Source of the DNA: Ramazzottius varieornatus | Lineage: Eukaryota; Tardigrada; Eutardigrada; Parachela; Ramazzottiidae | Length of the DNA stretch: 64,000 nucleotides | Assembly (NCBI GenBank): GCA_001949185.1 | Contig: BDGG01000011.1 | Span: forward strand, 140,123 to 204,122 | Direction: 5' to 3' | In this document: piece after piece, positions 32,316 to 43,549 of the stretch | How the letters are laid out: every line of letters starts with the position of its first letter | How positions within the stretch are numbered: the first letter of the stretch is position 1 | Program-made: the position numbers and the translations under genes | The notes under the pieces: model-generated | The model's database searches: none | Seen by the model: the letters and a program-made list of their open reading frames with translations, nothing else | What the model was told of the DNA's origin: nothing

Positions 32316-35227
32316 CTAGCGGTCGAAAAGCTCCAGCGACAGTACGGACAATGTCGCTATTAACAAGAACGTCTGCAAGCATAAATAAGAGGTATTCGTA
32401 TCATATGTTTGCCTTCTACAAATCAAAGACTCCTAATCATCGTGGTACGGTAGCGGCTCTAAACCTTACCGCAAAGACGGAGGTTCTGGTCACATGAAAC
32501 AGCTCGAACATCTGGAAGGACAGTGGGGTACCTTGCGCTCTTCGGTCCATGTTTCCGATCAAGGTTTTCAACGCGCGACCCTGTACGATGAATCAAACGA
32601 CTGTGACTAAACTACTGGACGAAGTATCATTTCGTTCTTGATGCCAGTTTCTGTAAACGAAAAATGCTTACCACAGGAGACATCATGACGCTTGCAGGTT
32701 GCTTCACCTTCACTCGGAGTATCTGCTGCGACAGCGCTACGTCCTGCAGAAAGACAAACTTCATACAAAATCGAAGCATGTATTGTAGTGTACTTTCTCC
32801 TAATCTCCGTACGTCGTTCGAACGATCTTCAGAAACACGGCATGGTAAGGCCGCGGTGTACGACGACAGTTGCCAGCTGTGTCGTCGTAGACCCAGTCAA
32901 GTATAGAGAATAAATCGTAGGAGCGCCTGAATTTCGCTTTACAAGAGTAATCACACGTTAGGTTCACAGATTCACGTTGAGAATGACGTCATGAAATGAC
33001 ACAGATGGGGAGCTGAATGCTTGCTTCGCTTAAGCTCTGTTTCATCTACCGATGGGTGGTACTTTTAGCCTCCTGGCCAACCCATCCAACATTTTTTTGG
33101 ATTCTTTTACGGCCATACTTCTTAGTCCGCGAGGCGGGTCAACTTGACCGTTTTAGAAAGTTAAGATCAGCTTTCGATCATCCCGCTACGGGGGAAGATC
33201 AACTGACAGAATCTCTGACCCTCAGTATGTACAATCCTCCACACAGTCGTACGCGTGAATCCGTCCCGGGTAGTGAGCACGCGGCAGACCAGTCAATCAA
33301 CGGTCAGCTGTCAATCAGTCGAGCATGAATGTGCAGTATCACACACGGTTAGCCCAGCGTGTCATTGATTACCTGATTATGTACCCATGGCGCAAATCGA
33401 AAAAAATTGTACGGATTTCGACGAGCTGATTGTATTTTGTGAAAGTCGCGAATGGTCACCCGGTACGGACTCTCTGTAGTCTGAGAAACGGATTTTCTTC
33501 AACGGAGAAAAAGTAGAACCCCTTTCCGTTCGATTTTCATTGGTTGAGATCTTCTAAGATAAAAATAAAGATTAACGCTAAAAGATCTCACGGGCCCGGT
33601 AAGAGGTTTGAAGGGTAAGGTATCAAACCGGATCATGCGTATTAAGTTGGTGGCAACCGGTAACAAGTTCGAATATTTTTCCACAACTTGTTGAGGTAGG
33701 TAACCAAAACTCCAACCTCCGACAAGGTGACCAGTATGCCGGCTACAAACGCGACAATACAGCAGTGCGCTTTTTGACAGGCCTGCAGCGGCGGAAATGG
33801 TGGCCGGTCAATCGCCACTTGATCACTTCATCGAAGACATGTGTTACACAGTCCAGCCGCTCGAAATGTGTACAAAATTTTCTGATTTTGAAGCATGAAA
33901 TCAGTCAAATTGAACTATACTGCCTGCCATTTCCACACGGTCGGATACCTGCCAGTTGATTACCTGATTGCACCAATTACAGCACGGTGTTCTGCATGTG
34001 TTATGTATGTGTTATGTAATTCTGGCCTTGAGCTTGGCATGCTGTGCGGTGAATTTTTGGCAGGATTTTAATTGAAACCAAAAACCTTTCTACGCATGTC
34101 GAGCGACTGGACTGTAGTATCATGGACAGCATCTCCAGCAGTCTGCCATTCAGCTGTTTCAAATAGTGGCTCAGACTGCTTCATTTTTGTCAACGATACC
34201 TTCTCCAGTGACGTACCTTCTCGTGTACTATCATCAGTGGAAGGGTCATTACGACAATTCGAACGCCGACGACAACAGCCTGACAACAGTAAATAATCAC
34301 AATCGCTTTGTTTTCAATCCGGCCTTCTTTTAGAGACACAAAGCCAAACGTCGACATTACACTTCCCAGCATGGCCATCACATCGATGCCATATGCGACG
34401 CTGAACAGTAGCATAAAAGTTCGATTGATATCAAGCCAGAGATCGCGCACTTCCTCATAGCGAGATATGAACATCTCCGCCAGGTCACACTGTTCTAGTA
34501 AACTACGGTGCTTGGAGCCGATTGCTTTCAACTGTCTGCTGATGGATTCCAGCTGCTCACTCACAACCAAAGCCCATAGACCGAGTATTACGATCGCCTG
34601 ATCGGACCAAAAATGTGAAAACCAACGGAAAGCTACTCGTAAACCGGCTTCGAACCAAAATCTCTGCGCGGTGTTTTCAAGTATTATGGTACGATTGGAT
34701 GCGGCTGTTGTGTAGTTTGATTCCGGTACTGCTAAGTCCAGCCCATATACAGAAATCGGCATTTCTTGAAGCGTCAGCAACAAGATGAACAAAGGCAACG
34801 CCCATCGACTTAAAAGTATCCATTTCTCGATAGCAGGCCCAATTTCGACGATATTTCTTTCCACGGAATCAGACTCTGACAGACGTCGAACACGCGGAAA
34901 CGTAAAAACTAAAACCGATAGAACAAGCGGTCCACGTATACTGACGCAATTATTTGAGAGATGAGCAATGAAGTGGAGTAAGTTGATTTTGATGGTAAAG
35001 ACGTCGACAAGAACGGTAAACTCATACGTCCACGAAGACCATGCTCCTACTATATAAGCTAAACCCAGTATAAACAACAACCACGTAATACTGAAGATAA
35101 GAAACGGCTTGTATTTCAAACCCGTAAAACGCTTGGGTCTGGGCACTGAGAACGGACGCAGTACCATAAACTGCAACGCAAAAACCTTTTCAAAGGATGC
35201 AGCATTGGAAAAACCCATTTTGGGCAT
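32316..35227 (-). CDS. Gr-type seven-helix chemoreceptor GrC
   Basis: Main exon 35,227-34,217 (337 codons, ending VHEK before a GTACGT donor), then exon 32,580-32,470 (37 codons: GRALKTLIGNMDRRAQGTPL...ELFHVTRTSVFA) and exon 32,372-32,316 (TFLLIATLSVLSLELFDR, stop TAG). Total 392 aa, typical for the family. Hydrophobic segments are consistent with seven helices. The two 3' exons are identical in length (111 and 57 nt) and phase (0) to those of GrD, and phase-0 introns near the C-terminus are a known hallmark of the Gr superfamily. The insect-type TYhhhhhQF end is absent. The 1.6-kb second intron is unusually long and holds unassigned sequence. The first ATG (35,227) is taken; an ATG three codons later is also possible. 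Probably a ligand-gated cation channel in sensory cells; ligand unknown. Confidence 0.82.
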
Positions 35228-36020
35228 TTCAAAAGTTTATGCATCAGAGAGGAACACCCACGAACTTTTATGGGCAACTGCATGGTTAAAGCAAACCCAT
35301 GAATTAGGGAACAAAAACACCCGTCTGCGACATCAGTGTTCACGACGGGGGATTTCACCGGAAATATCAATACCTCTGAGCCCGCGACTCGGTGGGACAT
35401 GGTCAATGATCAAAGAACTCCAGAGAGCCGACAGTAAACGTTGCAGCTAGGGGTGAAAGTCTGTAGACAGCAAAACATGCAGGGACAGAGTATTCCTCTT
35501 TAGACAATTCATTTGACAATTCCCAGTGTGTATTCCCTTACCGTCAGAACCGAAGCTCCGGTAAAGAACAACGCGTCGATACCTGGAAGGATAATGGAGA
35601 TGCCTTTGCTCGACGATCTAGGATGGCCATTAGGGACTACAGTTCGCTGCCGTGGGCACGTTCGTAGTTTAGTTTTCCCCAAATAAGCGCAATGCTATAG
35701 CTCGTCAAAATAACACCTCACGGAGGCTGACGAGAGGTTCGTCAGACGTGGTTTTCAGACTACATAGTAATCTAGATCAACATGTCCTCTACATGCTAGC
35801 CAAAAGAACCGATATGGTATCTCTTGTGGTTCTCGAGATACAAATTCTCAAAGTTGGTTGGGTCTACCCGGAAGTAGTCTGACTGTCATCTTTGGGACAG
35901 AGTGACCGGGGCAGCTGGTCTGTGGACGCTGTCTTTCAGGCGGCGCGCTTTCTCGCTCGACTCGATACAGTTTAGCCAGACCAAAGAGCCATCAAAGAGA
36001 GCAAGATGAGCCGACTTGCA
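35228..36020. other. Upstream region of GrC, nothing else recognised
   Basis: About 800 bp with no supported exon; ends at the target duplication of the hAT element. Confidence 0.4.
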
Positions 36021-36028
36021 GGCAACAA

Positions 36029-39000
36029 TAGACCTGAGAAAAGTGTGATTAAGTGTGGTGTGGTGTTTTTCGGTTCGGTGCTTCTCCACACCGAAACTGG
36101 GTTTTCGGTGCGAAAGCCACACGACTTTTTCCGGTGTGGTGTGGATCGGGCACCACTCTTTCGGTGCACCACACCAAACCAAATCGAAAAACCGAAAAAC
36201 GTTTCAAAGAGCGAATTCACAATTTATTAATCCGTCATCGACAAATCGAACTGCGCTGTAGGAAACTCAAAATAATACCAAGAATACCAACACATCGAAA
36301 CTTGCACGGTCGTACTATCTAGTGATCTTCTAGGCTTGGTAAAGACCTTACCAACACGCGAAAACCATCACTCAGAGGGGACCGAAGAAGCGCAAACAGC
36401 CATAAAGTCAATCGCCATTTTTGACAAGACAGGGAAAACATTACGTCGGGATTTCCACCATTTCAGGACGTCGCACTTCGGTTCCGCTGAGCTTACAAGA
36501 TAACTATCGACTTTATTCTGTTGGGCAGTCGACCCGTTAGTGATCTTTCTCAGGAAAGAGTCGCGAAGAGATGTAGGCTTTAATTGACTAACGGTGACAT
36601 TTTCCGGAATTCCGATATTTTGATCCGAGTAAAGACCGACGTATTTCTTCAACACCTCCGTGGCTTGTAATTTCTTTCGTGGGCTTGCGAAGGCATTTGT
36701 TTTGACACAAGGATCCAGAAGAAGGGCAACGATTTCGACTTCCTGCTGCCAGCTATCCAGTTCGACCGACGTCAGCTTGGTTTCCATGTTCTCTGCTGTC
36801 TTCTTGATGTAGGGTTCCTATAACGAAGTTCCGTGATAGAAAACGCCACCAAACCGAATGCAGAAATTATTCTCACCTCGCTCGGGTCGTCTTGCACGGC
36901 CTTAAGAGAAAATCAATTAATCTGATGGAAGAGCAGTCTCGGTTCGTACGTCAGTATTTTGGTGACTAATACTAGTGTGATTCTCATTTCGATTTCGGAA
37001 TTCTGTTAGAGCAGAATGAAAACTAAACACGAATAGTAACATATTCAAACCACGGTATACAAATACCAGGAAACTTTCATTACGAACCGGAAGAAGCTCT
37101 TCTATCAGTTAACTAATTTTACCTTGAAGTGGTCGTGAAGGATAGCCAGGCACTGCTTGCCGAGATGGAAAGTGGGAGACTTCGAGGCCGAACAGTCGTT
37201 TATGGCTTCTTCCAATGGACTCAGAAAACGTATCAAGCGGCTCACGTCATCCCATTCAGAATCTTTCAGTAGGTTCTTCTTGAACGTGGTGGTACGGTAC
37301 GTAGCCGCGAAACTTTTCCAGGTGGTGCCTCGCCTCAAAAGCACTCCGTATTGGCAAAGTGCTATTCCATTTTGTGGAGACATCCAAGGGTAACCTGAGA
37401 TGTCTTTCCTTGTCTCTGTCTTTTTCCGACTCTCGCAATGCGATGTACTGTTTCTTTGCTTTCGGCTTCGTATGAACTTGACCATCTCACGTACCCGACT
37501 AACCAGCCTGAAGTCATCCTCAATGCCAACTTCCGCCACGTTGTTCATCACATGACAGACGCACCGTCTCCGGAATTCCGACACTGCAGAGCAGATTCAT
37601 AAGCGACAATCGTTCGCAAAAATTAAGCTGTTTTAATCTCCGAATTCAGAAATGGACTTCCAAGAATGGATTTGTGATTAAAAACCTTCAGTAGTCCCGT
37701 TCAGGCTCTGTCTCTCAAGTTGAGGTCCGGTTTCATGTCGTTGAAGAAAGCTTTCATGTTCACGGCCCCATCCATAGTCCAGGCGAACATCTTGTGCGCG
37801 GTACCGTGGTCTCTCAGGATTGACATGACTTCTTCTTTCAGGACTTCTCCAGTGTGCTCGGCTGGTAGGCTAACAAACCCGAGCAGTAACTCCTGTAACT
37901 CGAACCCTGAAGTCACCCAGTGTGCCGTAAGCCCCAGATATCCTTCCTGAGCCACAGAAGTCCACGGATCTAACGTCAATGAGATTCGTCCAGGTACGTT
38001 AGCTAGCTCAGCTTTCACCTACAATCAACAATCAAAATTCTGAAGTCGAGAAATATGATGGTAGTCTTGCAAGATTAGCTTTACCTTCTGCCTATACTTT
38101 TCGAAGTCGGCGCACAGGCAAGCTTTGAGAGTGAACCTGCTCGGTACTTCACAAAGACGATTCAGAGCTTGGGCAAGTTCTCTGAATTCAGGATAGTCCA
38201 CAAGGGCGAAGAGTAGATTTCACCTGTAATGAGTCGTTTGAAGCGATCGTCAATCGCTTGTTGCTCCTTAGGGCTCAGCTTTGGATCTACGGGTTGGAAC
38301 GCTTTGGGTACTGCTGCTGATTTTGAGCTGGTGGAATTCGTGGTTCTGCCGTCGGCTTTCTCCCATTCAGTTAGGTGACAAGACTTGGTATGGGCAGTCA
38401 GCATCGAGCTCGAGTTGGTTTCGGCGTAAGTCTGAGTGCACTTGCCAAACCCACATCTGAACTTCTTCGCTTTCTCGTCCAGATTCCAATACCTGTAGAT
38501 GGGCGCTCGGCGTTTCACTTCATTGGCGGCTCTTACTCTTGACTGTCGAAGTCGGTGAACCTAGAGAAGTTGGCGGCGAAGTCGCAGCGGCAATCTCCAT
38601 CGGCACATCGTCCAGTTCACCTTCGTCCATTTCGCGACGTACAGCATTCCTTTCTTCGCTCTCCGCACGAATCTGTTCCAGCTCCTGGTTAAACGTCAGC
38701 CTGTTTCCAAACATGACAGCTATCTGAATTCAGAAAGAACGAACAGAGCCGTCGAAAGATGGCAAGATGTAATACAGACGAATTCGGAAGAAAACATTCC
38801 AAACAGGTAGATTTTCGCAGCTTAAACAATCAACAGTTAGTCGAATCAACCACGGGGCGAAACAGCGAGTTTGCGATACTCATCTGGCCCAAGCTAGCTG
38901 ACTAGCTCATTAAATCTGGTGCACCAAAAGTTTTTCGGTTTGGTGTGATGTGGTGTTCCTAGACACCGAAACGGCAAATTCGGTGTGACTCGGACACCAA

Positions 39001-39105
39001 TTTTTCGATTTGGTGTTTCAAGCACACCGAAACCAAAAAGAGTGGTTCTTTTCGGTGTGGTGTGGTGTGGTGTGGTGTGGTGAAACCACACCATCCTCAG
39101 GTCTA
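36029..39105 (-). mobile_element. Complete hAT transposon with perfect 8-bp target duplication
   Basis: Ends TAGACCTGAG at 36,029-36,038 and its inverse at 39,096-39,105, flanked by ggcaacaa at 36,021-36,028 and 39,106-39,113. Both subterminal regions (about 36,048-36,190 and 38,920-39,090) are packed with GGTGTGGTGTGG and ACACCGAAA repeats in both orientations, the usual transposase-binding arrays of hAT elements. The 3077-bp element carries a BED/hAT transposase gene on the minus strand. The exact target duplication indicates a fairly recent insertion. Confidence 0.92.
36368..38714 (-). pseudogene. BED-finger hAT transposase, reading frame interrupted
   Basis: Minus-strand pieces in family order. 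An acidic N-terminus (38,714-38,531) comes first, then a BED zinc finger (about 38,500-38,370: YRYWNL, CGFGKC, MLTAHTKSCH). Next is a linker, LVDYPEFRELAQALNR and PSRFTLK (about 38,220-38,090). The RNase-H-like core follows at 38,018-37,701 (ISLTLDPWTSVAQEGYLGLT, HTGE, AWTMDGAVNM), then a region around 37,580-37,110 with CVCHVMNN. The C-terminal dimerisation domain is at about 36,790-36,370 (WWKSRRNVFPVLSKMAIDF...ASSVPSE). Introns of 60-300 nt separate several blocks. Frame changes occur near 38,525 (a 19-nt GTAAGA...AG segment would restore it) and near 38,230, so an active protein is doubtful. C-terminal pieces look well preserved. Confidence 0.75.
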
Positions 39106-39113
39106 GGCAACAA

Positions 39114-39764
39114 GGCACGAGCAAGGATCACACTCACATGTCAGCTTGATAATTAGCTAATTCTGAACTGTAAAAACACCAATAAAACTACCGCTGCTGC
39201 TGCGATAGTTGAATTAAACAAGACATTATGCATTCTTTCTTGCGCAAGATTTCAGTTGAGATTTTCCGGATAGCCGTCAATATGCCATCCACACCATATA
39301 TTGAAAGCATGAAGGTCGACATCAGGAAGGAATGAATAAGATAGAAGAACAGGGTTCACAACCCTGTACGGAGACAAGCTAAAACAGCTTGTAGGGAAAC
39401 CTGTGCACCGAGAAAATGTCCGTGCTGAATTTCGTGTACCGAAATAAACCCCTTCAATAAGCGATGGACCATCGAAACTTCAAATGAAAAGAAGCGAGAC
39501 TTTTTTTAACAATCATAAAACTGGCATGAAACAGGCAGAAAGAAGTGTTTGCTGCCCTGTAAATTTCGCAGAAGTGCAAGCGCCTGTTGTTGGTCAAAGG
39601 CGCTTATTATCCAATGCAAAGAAGCGGTCAAGACAGACGGCTAAACAAGCCTAGCATTTGTGCCTGACCCACTGACCAGAGCTGAACCGATTGAGCGTAA
39701 AGATCCTCTGGAGGTACAGGGTGGAAGCTGACTGCGCAAGCCTCTCTGTGCCTGTCTCGAAAAG
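39114..39764. other. Spacer between the hAT and Tigger-2 elements
   Basis: About 650 bp without recognisable coding or repeat structure. Confidence 0.4.
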
Positions 39765-39766
39765 TA

Positions 39767-41554
39767 CTGTATTTCCTAAAGAGTTCTACGCAGTACGTCA
39801 TAGGACCAGTACATATCACAAGGGATGCGTTGATTGTTTGATTTTCCAACACAAACCGTGACAGTGGAAAATTTTGATTAATTCTACTCGCTTTAATCGT
39901 GTGCGTAACGTATATCTGTTCGTCTCGTGTTTTTCTGTTGCATCACGGAAAAGAGGAGCCATCACGATACTCACACCTTGGGTAAGGCTCAGCGGCATCT
40001 GCTAGCTCTAGAAAGATGGGAAGGAAGTCTACGTGGCTACGCAAAAACCGTCGGCATTCATGAATCTACGCTTCGAAGATGGAAGTAAGACACTAAAGTT
40101 TCAAACAAGTTAAATTGATCGACAGTCAAGATGCACGTTGTATTATCCGTTGTCAGGAACGGTCAGTTGCCCGAGAATGTAAAAAAAGCCGGAAGAAAGG
40201 TTTTTTATCCAAGGCTCGAAGAAGAGGTGTACAGTCGATATATGGATCGACTAGAGAAGTACGTGCCGACGCGAAACTTCGATCTTCAAAAGATAGGGCT
40301 CCTTGTAGCGAAGGAAATGAAGATTCCCGAATTCAAAGCTTCGAGAGGTTGGGTTGAGAAGTTCAGAAAAAGATACAGTATCGTCACAAGATCAACGACG
40401 AAGACTGGTCGGAAATTAGAACGAACGGAGGAAGATCTGGTATGATAAAAACATTGTTGCGCGAGACTAATGACATCAACAAAAAAAAATTAATCCGCGT
40501 TTCGTGAAACGTTTATCTCCTATTTATATCGCGACGTCATACGCCTCTTTATGATACCGTACGTGTTTTTCATTACTACGCTTTTTGATTACAGATTTCA
40601 GAAGAGTCGTTTCTTTGGAGAATCGAAGAAGTCGTTTCAATTAGGAGAACACCACCTTTCGAAATAATTAACATGGATCAAACTTCTGTCAGGCTTCGGA
40701 ACGTGTACAAGAAGACGCTCTCTCCCAAAGGTGCAAAAGAAGTTCGGGTGGTCCAACCTCCTGGTGATCCAGAATCCATTACTGTATGCCACACTATATC
40801 TGCCGATGGGACGAAATTCCCAGCCTCCATCGTGTTCAAGGGTAACGCGAAACCTGGAAAGCTGTCCAGCAGAATTTTAAAGAAACTCGTCGTGCCTGAA
40901 AACGTCCGCATTTTCAGTACCAACTCAGGGTGGTGGGATGCTTCGTTTGATTTGCACTGGATCAAAGAAACCTTCGATGATACTCATGCCGGCGGCTGTG
41001 TGGTTCGAGACCGGGCACCTGCACACTGCAAGGTGGAGAGCCATCTCCTTTTTGAAGAAATGAGAATCGAGCAAGTGTTAATTCCTGCCGGACTCACCGG
41101 AACTTATCAACCGCTTGATGTTGGTGTGAACCATCCATTCAAGTGTTATATGCGACGATCGTATCATGCGTGGCGTGACCAGCGCACTGAAATGACCAAG
41201 AAAGGATATTTAAAGAAACCAGGCCGTCAGGATTTTATTGATTTTGCCTCGGAAGCTTGGGAGAAATTTAAAGTGACAACAGTAGGAAATTCTTTTGTGG
41301 GTGCTCAAATTATGCCTGAGCCCTTATGTATGTTAGCAAGCCAGGAAGTCCTGGTTGAAGACTCGGATGACCTGGATTCTGCATTTGAATGTAGCTTCAG
41401 CTCGTTAGAAAGCGAAGGTTGGGAGGAAGAGTGATTTTAGTCCTGATCCATGTAGCCTGATTGTTGATTTTATATGTGCAGATTGTGTGGTCTCAACCCG
41501 GGTGTAATTTACGGAAGACATCACGTGCTGCGTAGGACTCTTGAGGAAATACAG
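39767..41554 (+). mobile_element. Complete Tigger/pogo-type DNA transposon (Tigger-2)
   Basis: Inverted ends start CTGTATTTCCT and continue AAGAG, TTCTACGCAG (left, 39,767) versus CTGTATTTCCTC, AAGAG, TCCTACGCAG (right, 41,554). TA flanks at 39,765-39,766 and 41,555-41,556. At 1788 bp it is similar in size and gene structure to Tigger-1, but the ends and protein are clearly diverged, so it is a separate family member. Confidence 0.85.
40000..41434 (+). CDS. Tigger/pogo transposase (Tigger-2), start codon not located
   Basis: Exons end or begin at 40,084 (GTAAGA donor), 40,157-40,439 and 40,595-41,434, joining in frame. The first exon encodes a Psq-like helix-turn-helix (KAQRHLLALERWEGSLRGYA ... 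STLRRWK) but I find no in-frame ATG close upstream, so the 5' end may be spliced or damaged. A CENP-B-like segment ends WVEKFRKRYSIVTRS. The DDE residues are visible in INMDQT, VVRDRAPAHC and TYQPLDVG. The C-terminus is acidic. From exon 2 on there is no stop or frame break. Alignment by eye with Tigger-1 is continuous from the HTH to the acidic tail. Confidence 0.8.
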
Positions 41555-41590
41555 TACCTCAAGTCTGAAGTACGACGCTGAACAGTCGAC

Positions 41591-42341
41591 CTACATCCCG
41601 CCCAAGCCAACTTGATACCATCTGGCATTCTGACGAGTAAAAAAAAATTTCAGAATGCTACATTCCCGTTCGTGCTTCCCGTTTCTCCATACAACTTTTC
41701 AAGCTGCTTCAACCAAGCTATGATTCGTTCAATTATGGTGACAAGCTGATTGAAAAACTTGACTACTATGACTTCCGGTGGGGAAGATGTACCGCCAGGG
41801 GGCAAAACGCAGTCTGCAAAATTCCATGCTTGAGTTCTTACCCTGAAATTGATCTAAATAAACATATAACTATTCTAGTAGCCGAAAAGAATCGGGAAAG
41901 ACCAGCAAAGGTCCAAGCGAACTTGACAAACGATTTAAAACCGTCGAATCTGACCGTTTCGCTGGGAAAACTCGTTTGCGAAAAACTTTCTGACCGTTTT
42001 ACAGAACGCTTGATTTGCGGTTCCAGCCACTTTTCCTTTAGTTCAGTGTTTGTATTAATTGTTTTTGGTAACCGTACCGCGGGATGCCAACGGAAACCTG
42101 AGAAACAATTTTTCGAAAACGGACCCAAAAATGACAAAAGCTGGTGCGTTTTTCACTCAGCACCTCCCCGAGGTTAATGTCGATCTTGACTTCTCGTAAA
42201 CAGATTTTTTGCCAATAATTTTCCGAGAGGCAGCAAAGAGAATGCTAAACCGGGGAAAGTTGATTTCGAAGTGGAAAACTAATCGAGTCGAGCTGGCCTT
42301 GGAGAAATGAGTGGTAGCAAGTTGACTTGGGCGGGCTGTAG
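41591..42341 (+). mobile_element. About 750-bp TIR element (family X, full copy)
   Basis: The left end CTACATCCCGCCCAAG, CCAACTTGATACCA is mirrored at 42,312-42,341 (CTACAGCCCGCCCAAG, TCAACTTGCTACCA in reverse complement). The interior shares long stretches with 53,885-54,412 in reverse orientation (ATGACTTCCGGTGGGGAAGA, TTCCATGCTTGAGTTCT, ACAAACGATTTAAAACC) and with 6144-6370. The interior frame (41,830-42,177) is similar in two copies but has no recognisable domain. Confidence 0.75.
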
Positions 42342-42849
42342 TTGCAATCACAATTCCATTCAAAAATCGTGGCCGAAGGAAAAACATATTGAAAATACGT
42401 TTTCGGTAGCAGGGGAATGTCTGAGCTTACCTCTACTTTGAGTTGGTTATGACCATCAACATCTTTCGAGAAATCGGTCCCCAGAGTCGTTTTCTGGGGT
42501 GTTTGTAAAATTTCTCGAACAACAATACAGGTCTCCGCTCAGAAATGAAACGCCAAGTAGCTAAGGTGATTATCTACAACTTTCGTGCTGGATGGCTCCT
42601 CGTGAGACGTTCGAGTCGAGCTAGGGCGATGGAAAACTGAAATCGTGTTTGTGGGTCCACAGCAGCGCAAACCAGCCGTCTGTTTGCGCTGCGCGCGGTC
42701 AGTACACAGACTTTAGCCATATGTCTGCCTTACCCATCGGGCTTCACATTGAAAACGTTGCTGAAACGACCTCAATCATTTAACAACCAGAATGGCCGGA
42801 AACCGACTGGCGCAAAAAACCGGTACAGCACTGGCCAAAAACGATCAGG

Positions 42850-43330
42850 GTCGCAATCGGAATCTGCGGAACGGTATGTCGAAGCCCTACGTTGTTGACA
42901 GCAATGCAAAAATTACACCGCAGTACATTCATCGACAATGTCCTGTCGTCGATGGTTAAGGAAGACATTCCCCGACTCTACCCCAAATACTCGCAGGAAA
43001 TCACGGTGCATTTTGACAGCGCGAAGTTACACGTGGCGATTCTGACTCGGAACTCGATGGAAGAGAACCATCCGAACTACGTACCGCAAGACCATTGGAT
43101 GGCCAATAGCCCGACTTTGCTCCGCTGGATTATGCCATCAACGGAATTCTGAAAAACGTTTAGGTGAGCGGAAGGTCACTACGATCTAGGGTCTCACCAA
43201 TGCCCTTCAAGAAGTGTGCCCCAACGTTGACCTCGAGTCATCCGTCGATCACTTTCTTCCTGGGAAAGTCGTGTTCAGAAGATGCTGGATAGAAAGGGGG
43301 ATCATGCGGAATTAGATTGAGAATTCTAGT
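42850..43330 (+). pseudogene. Mariner-like (DDE) transposase fragment
   Basis: Frame pieces encode GMSKPYVVDSNAKITPQY, then (shifted) IDNVLSSMVKEDIPRLYP, ITVHFDSA, NYVPQDHWMANSP and (shifted again) DFAPLDYAINGIL. This is the order and wording of the C-terminal DDE half of Tc1/mariner-class transposases. The HFDSA and APLDY aspartates are 37 residues apart across the frame break, the DD37D spacing of the maT-like group. At least two frame breaks and no N-terminal half: a dead fragment. Confidence 0.65.
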
Positions 43331-43365
43331 TTCAGTCTAGAATATACAAGAATTTTTCGAAGAGG

Positions 43366-43390
43366 TGGTAGCAAGTTAGTGCGGGCGCCC
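43366..43390. repeat. Isolated end of TIR family X
   Basis: GGTGGTAGCAAGTT followed by GTGCGGGCG resembles the right end of the element at 41,591-42,341. No opposite end is evident nearby. Confidence 0.35.
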
Positions 43391-43549
43391 TCTATTAAAC
43401 TAGTCTTTATTTTAAGCCAATAGTCTTATCTTGAAAATCGAGAAGGCAGCGACGCAAAACAACAAACAAGCGTTACACGGATTTCTCCTTTTTAGCATCT
43501 TACACATAAAGAACCTCGTCTAGACCTCTTGTATCTTTCATAGTACTGA

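Noticed and set aside
32316-32580. Separate fifth Gr locus represented only by 3' exons
   Set aside because: The phase-0 ends and the downstream position on the same strand make them the natural 3' exons of GrC across a 1.6-kb intron.
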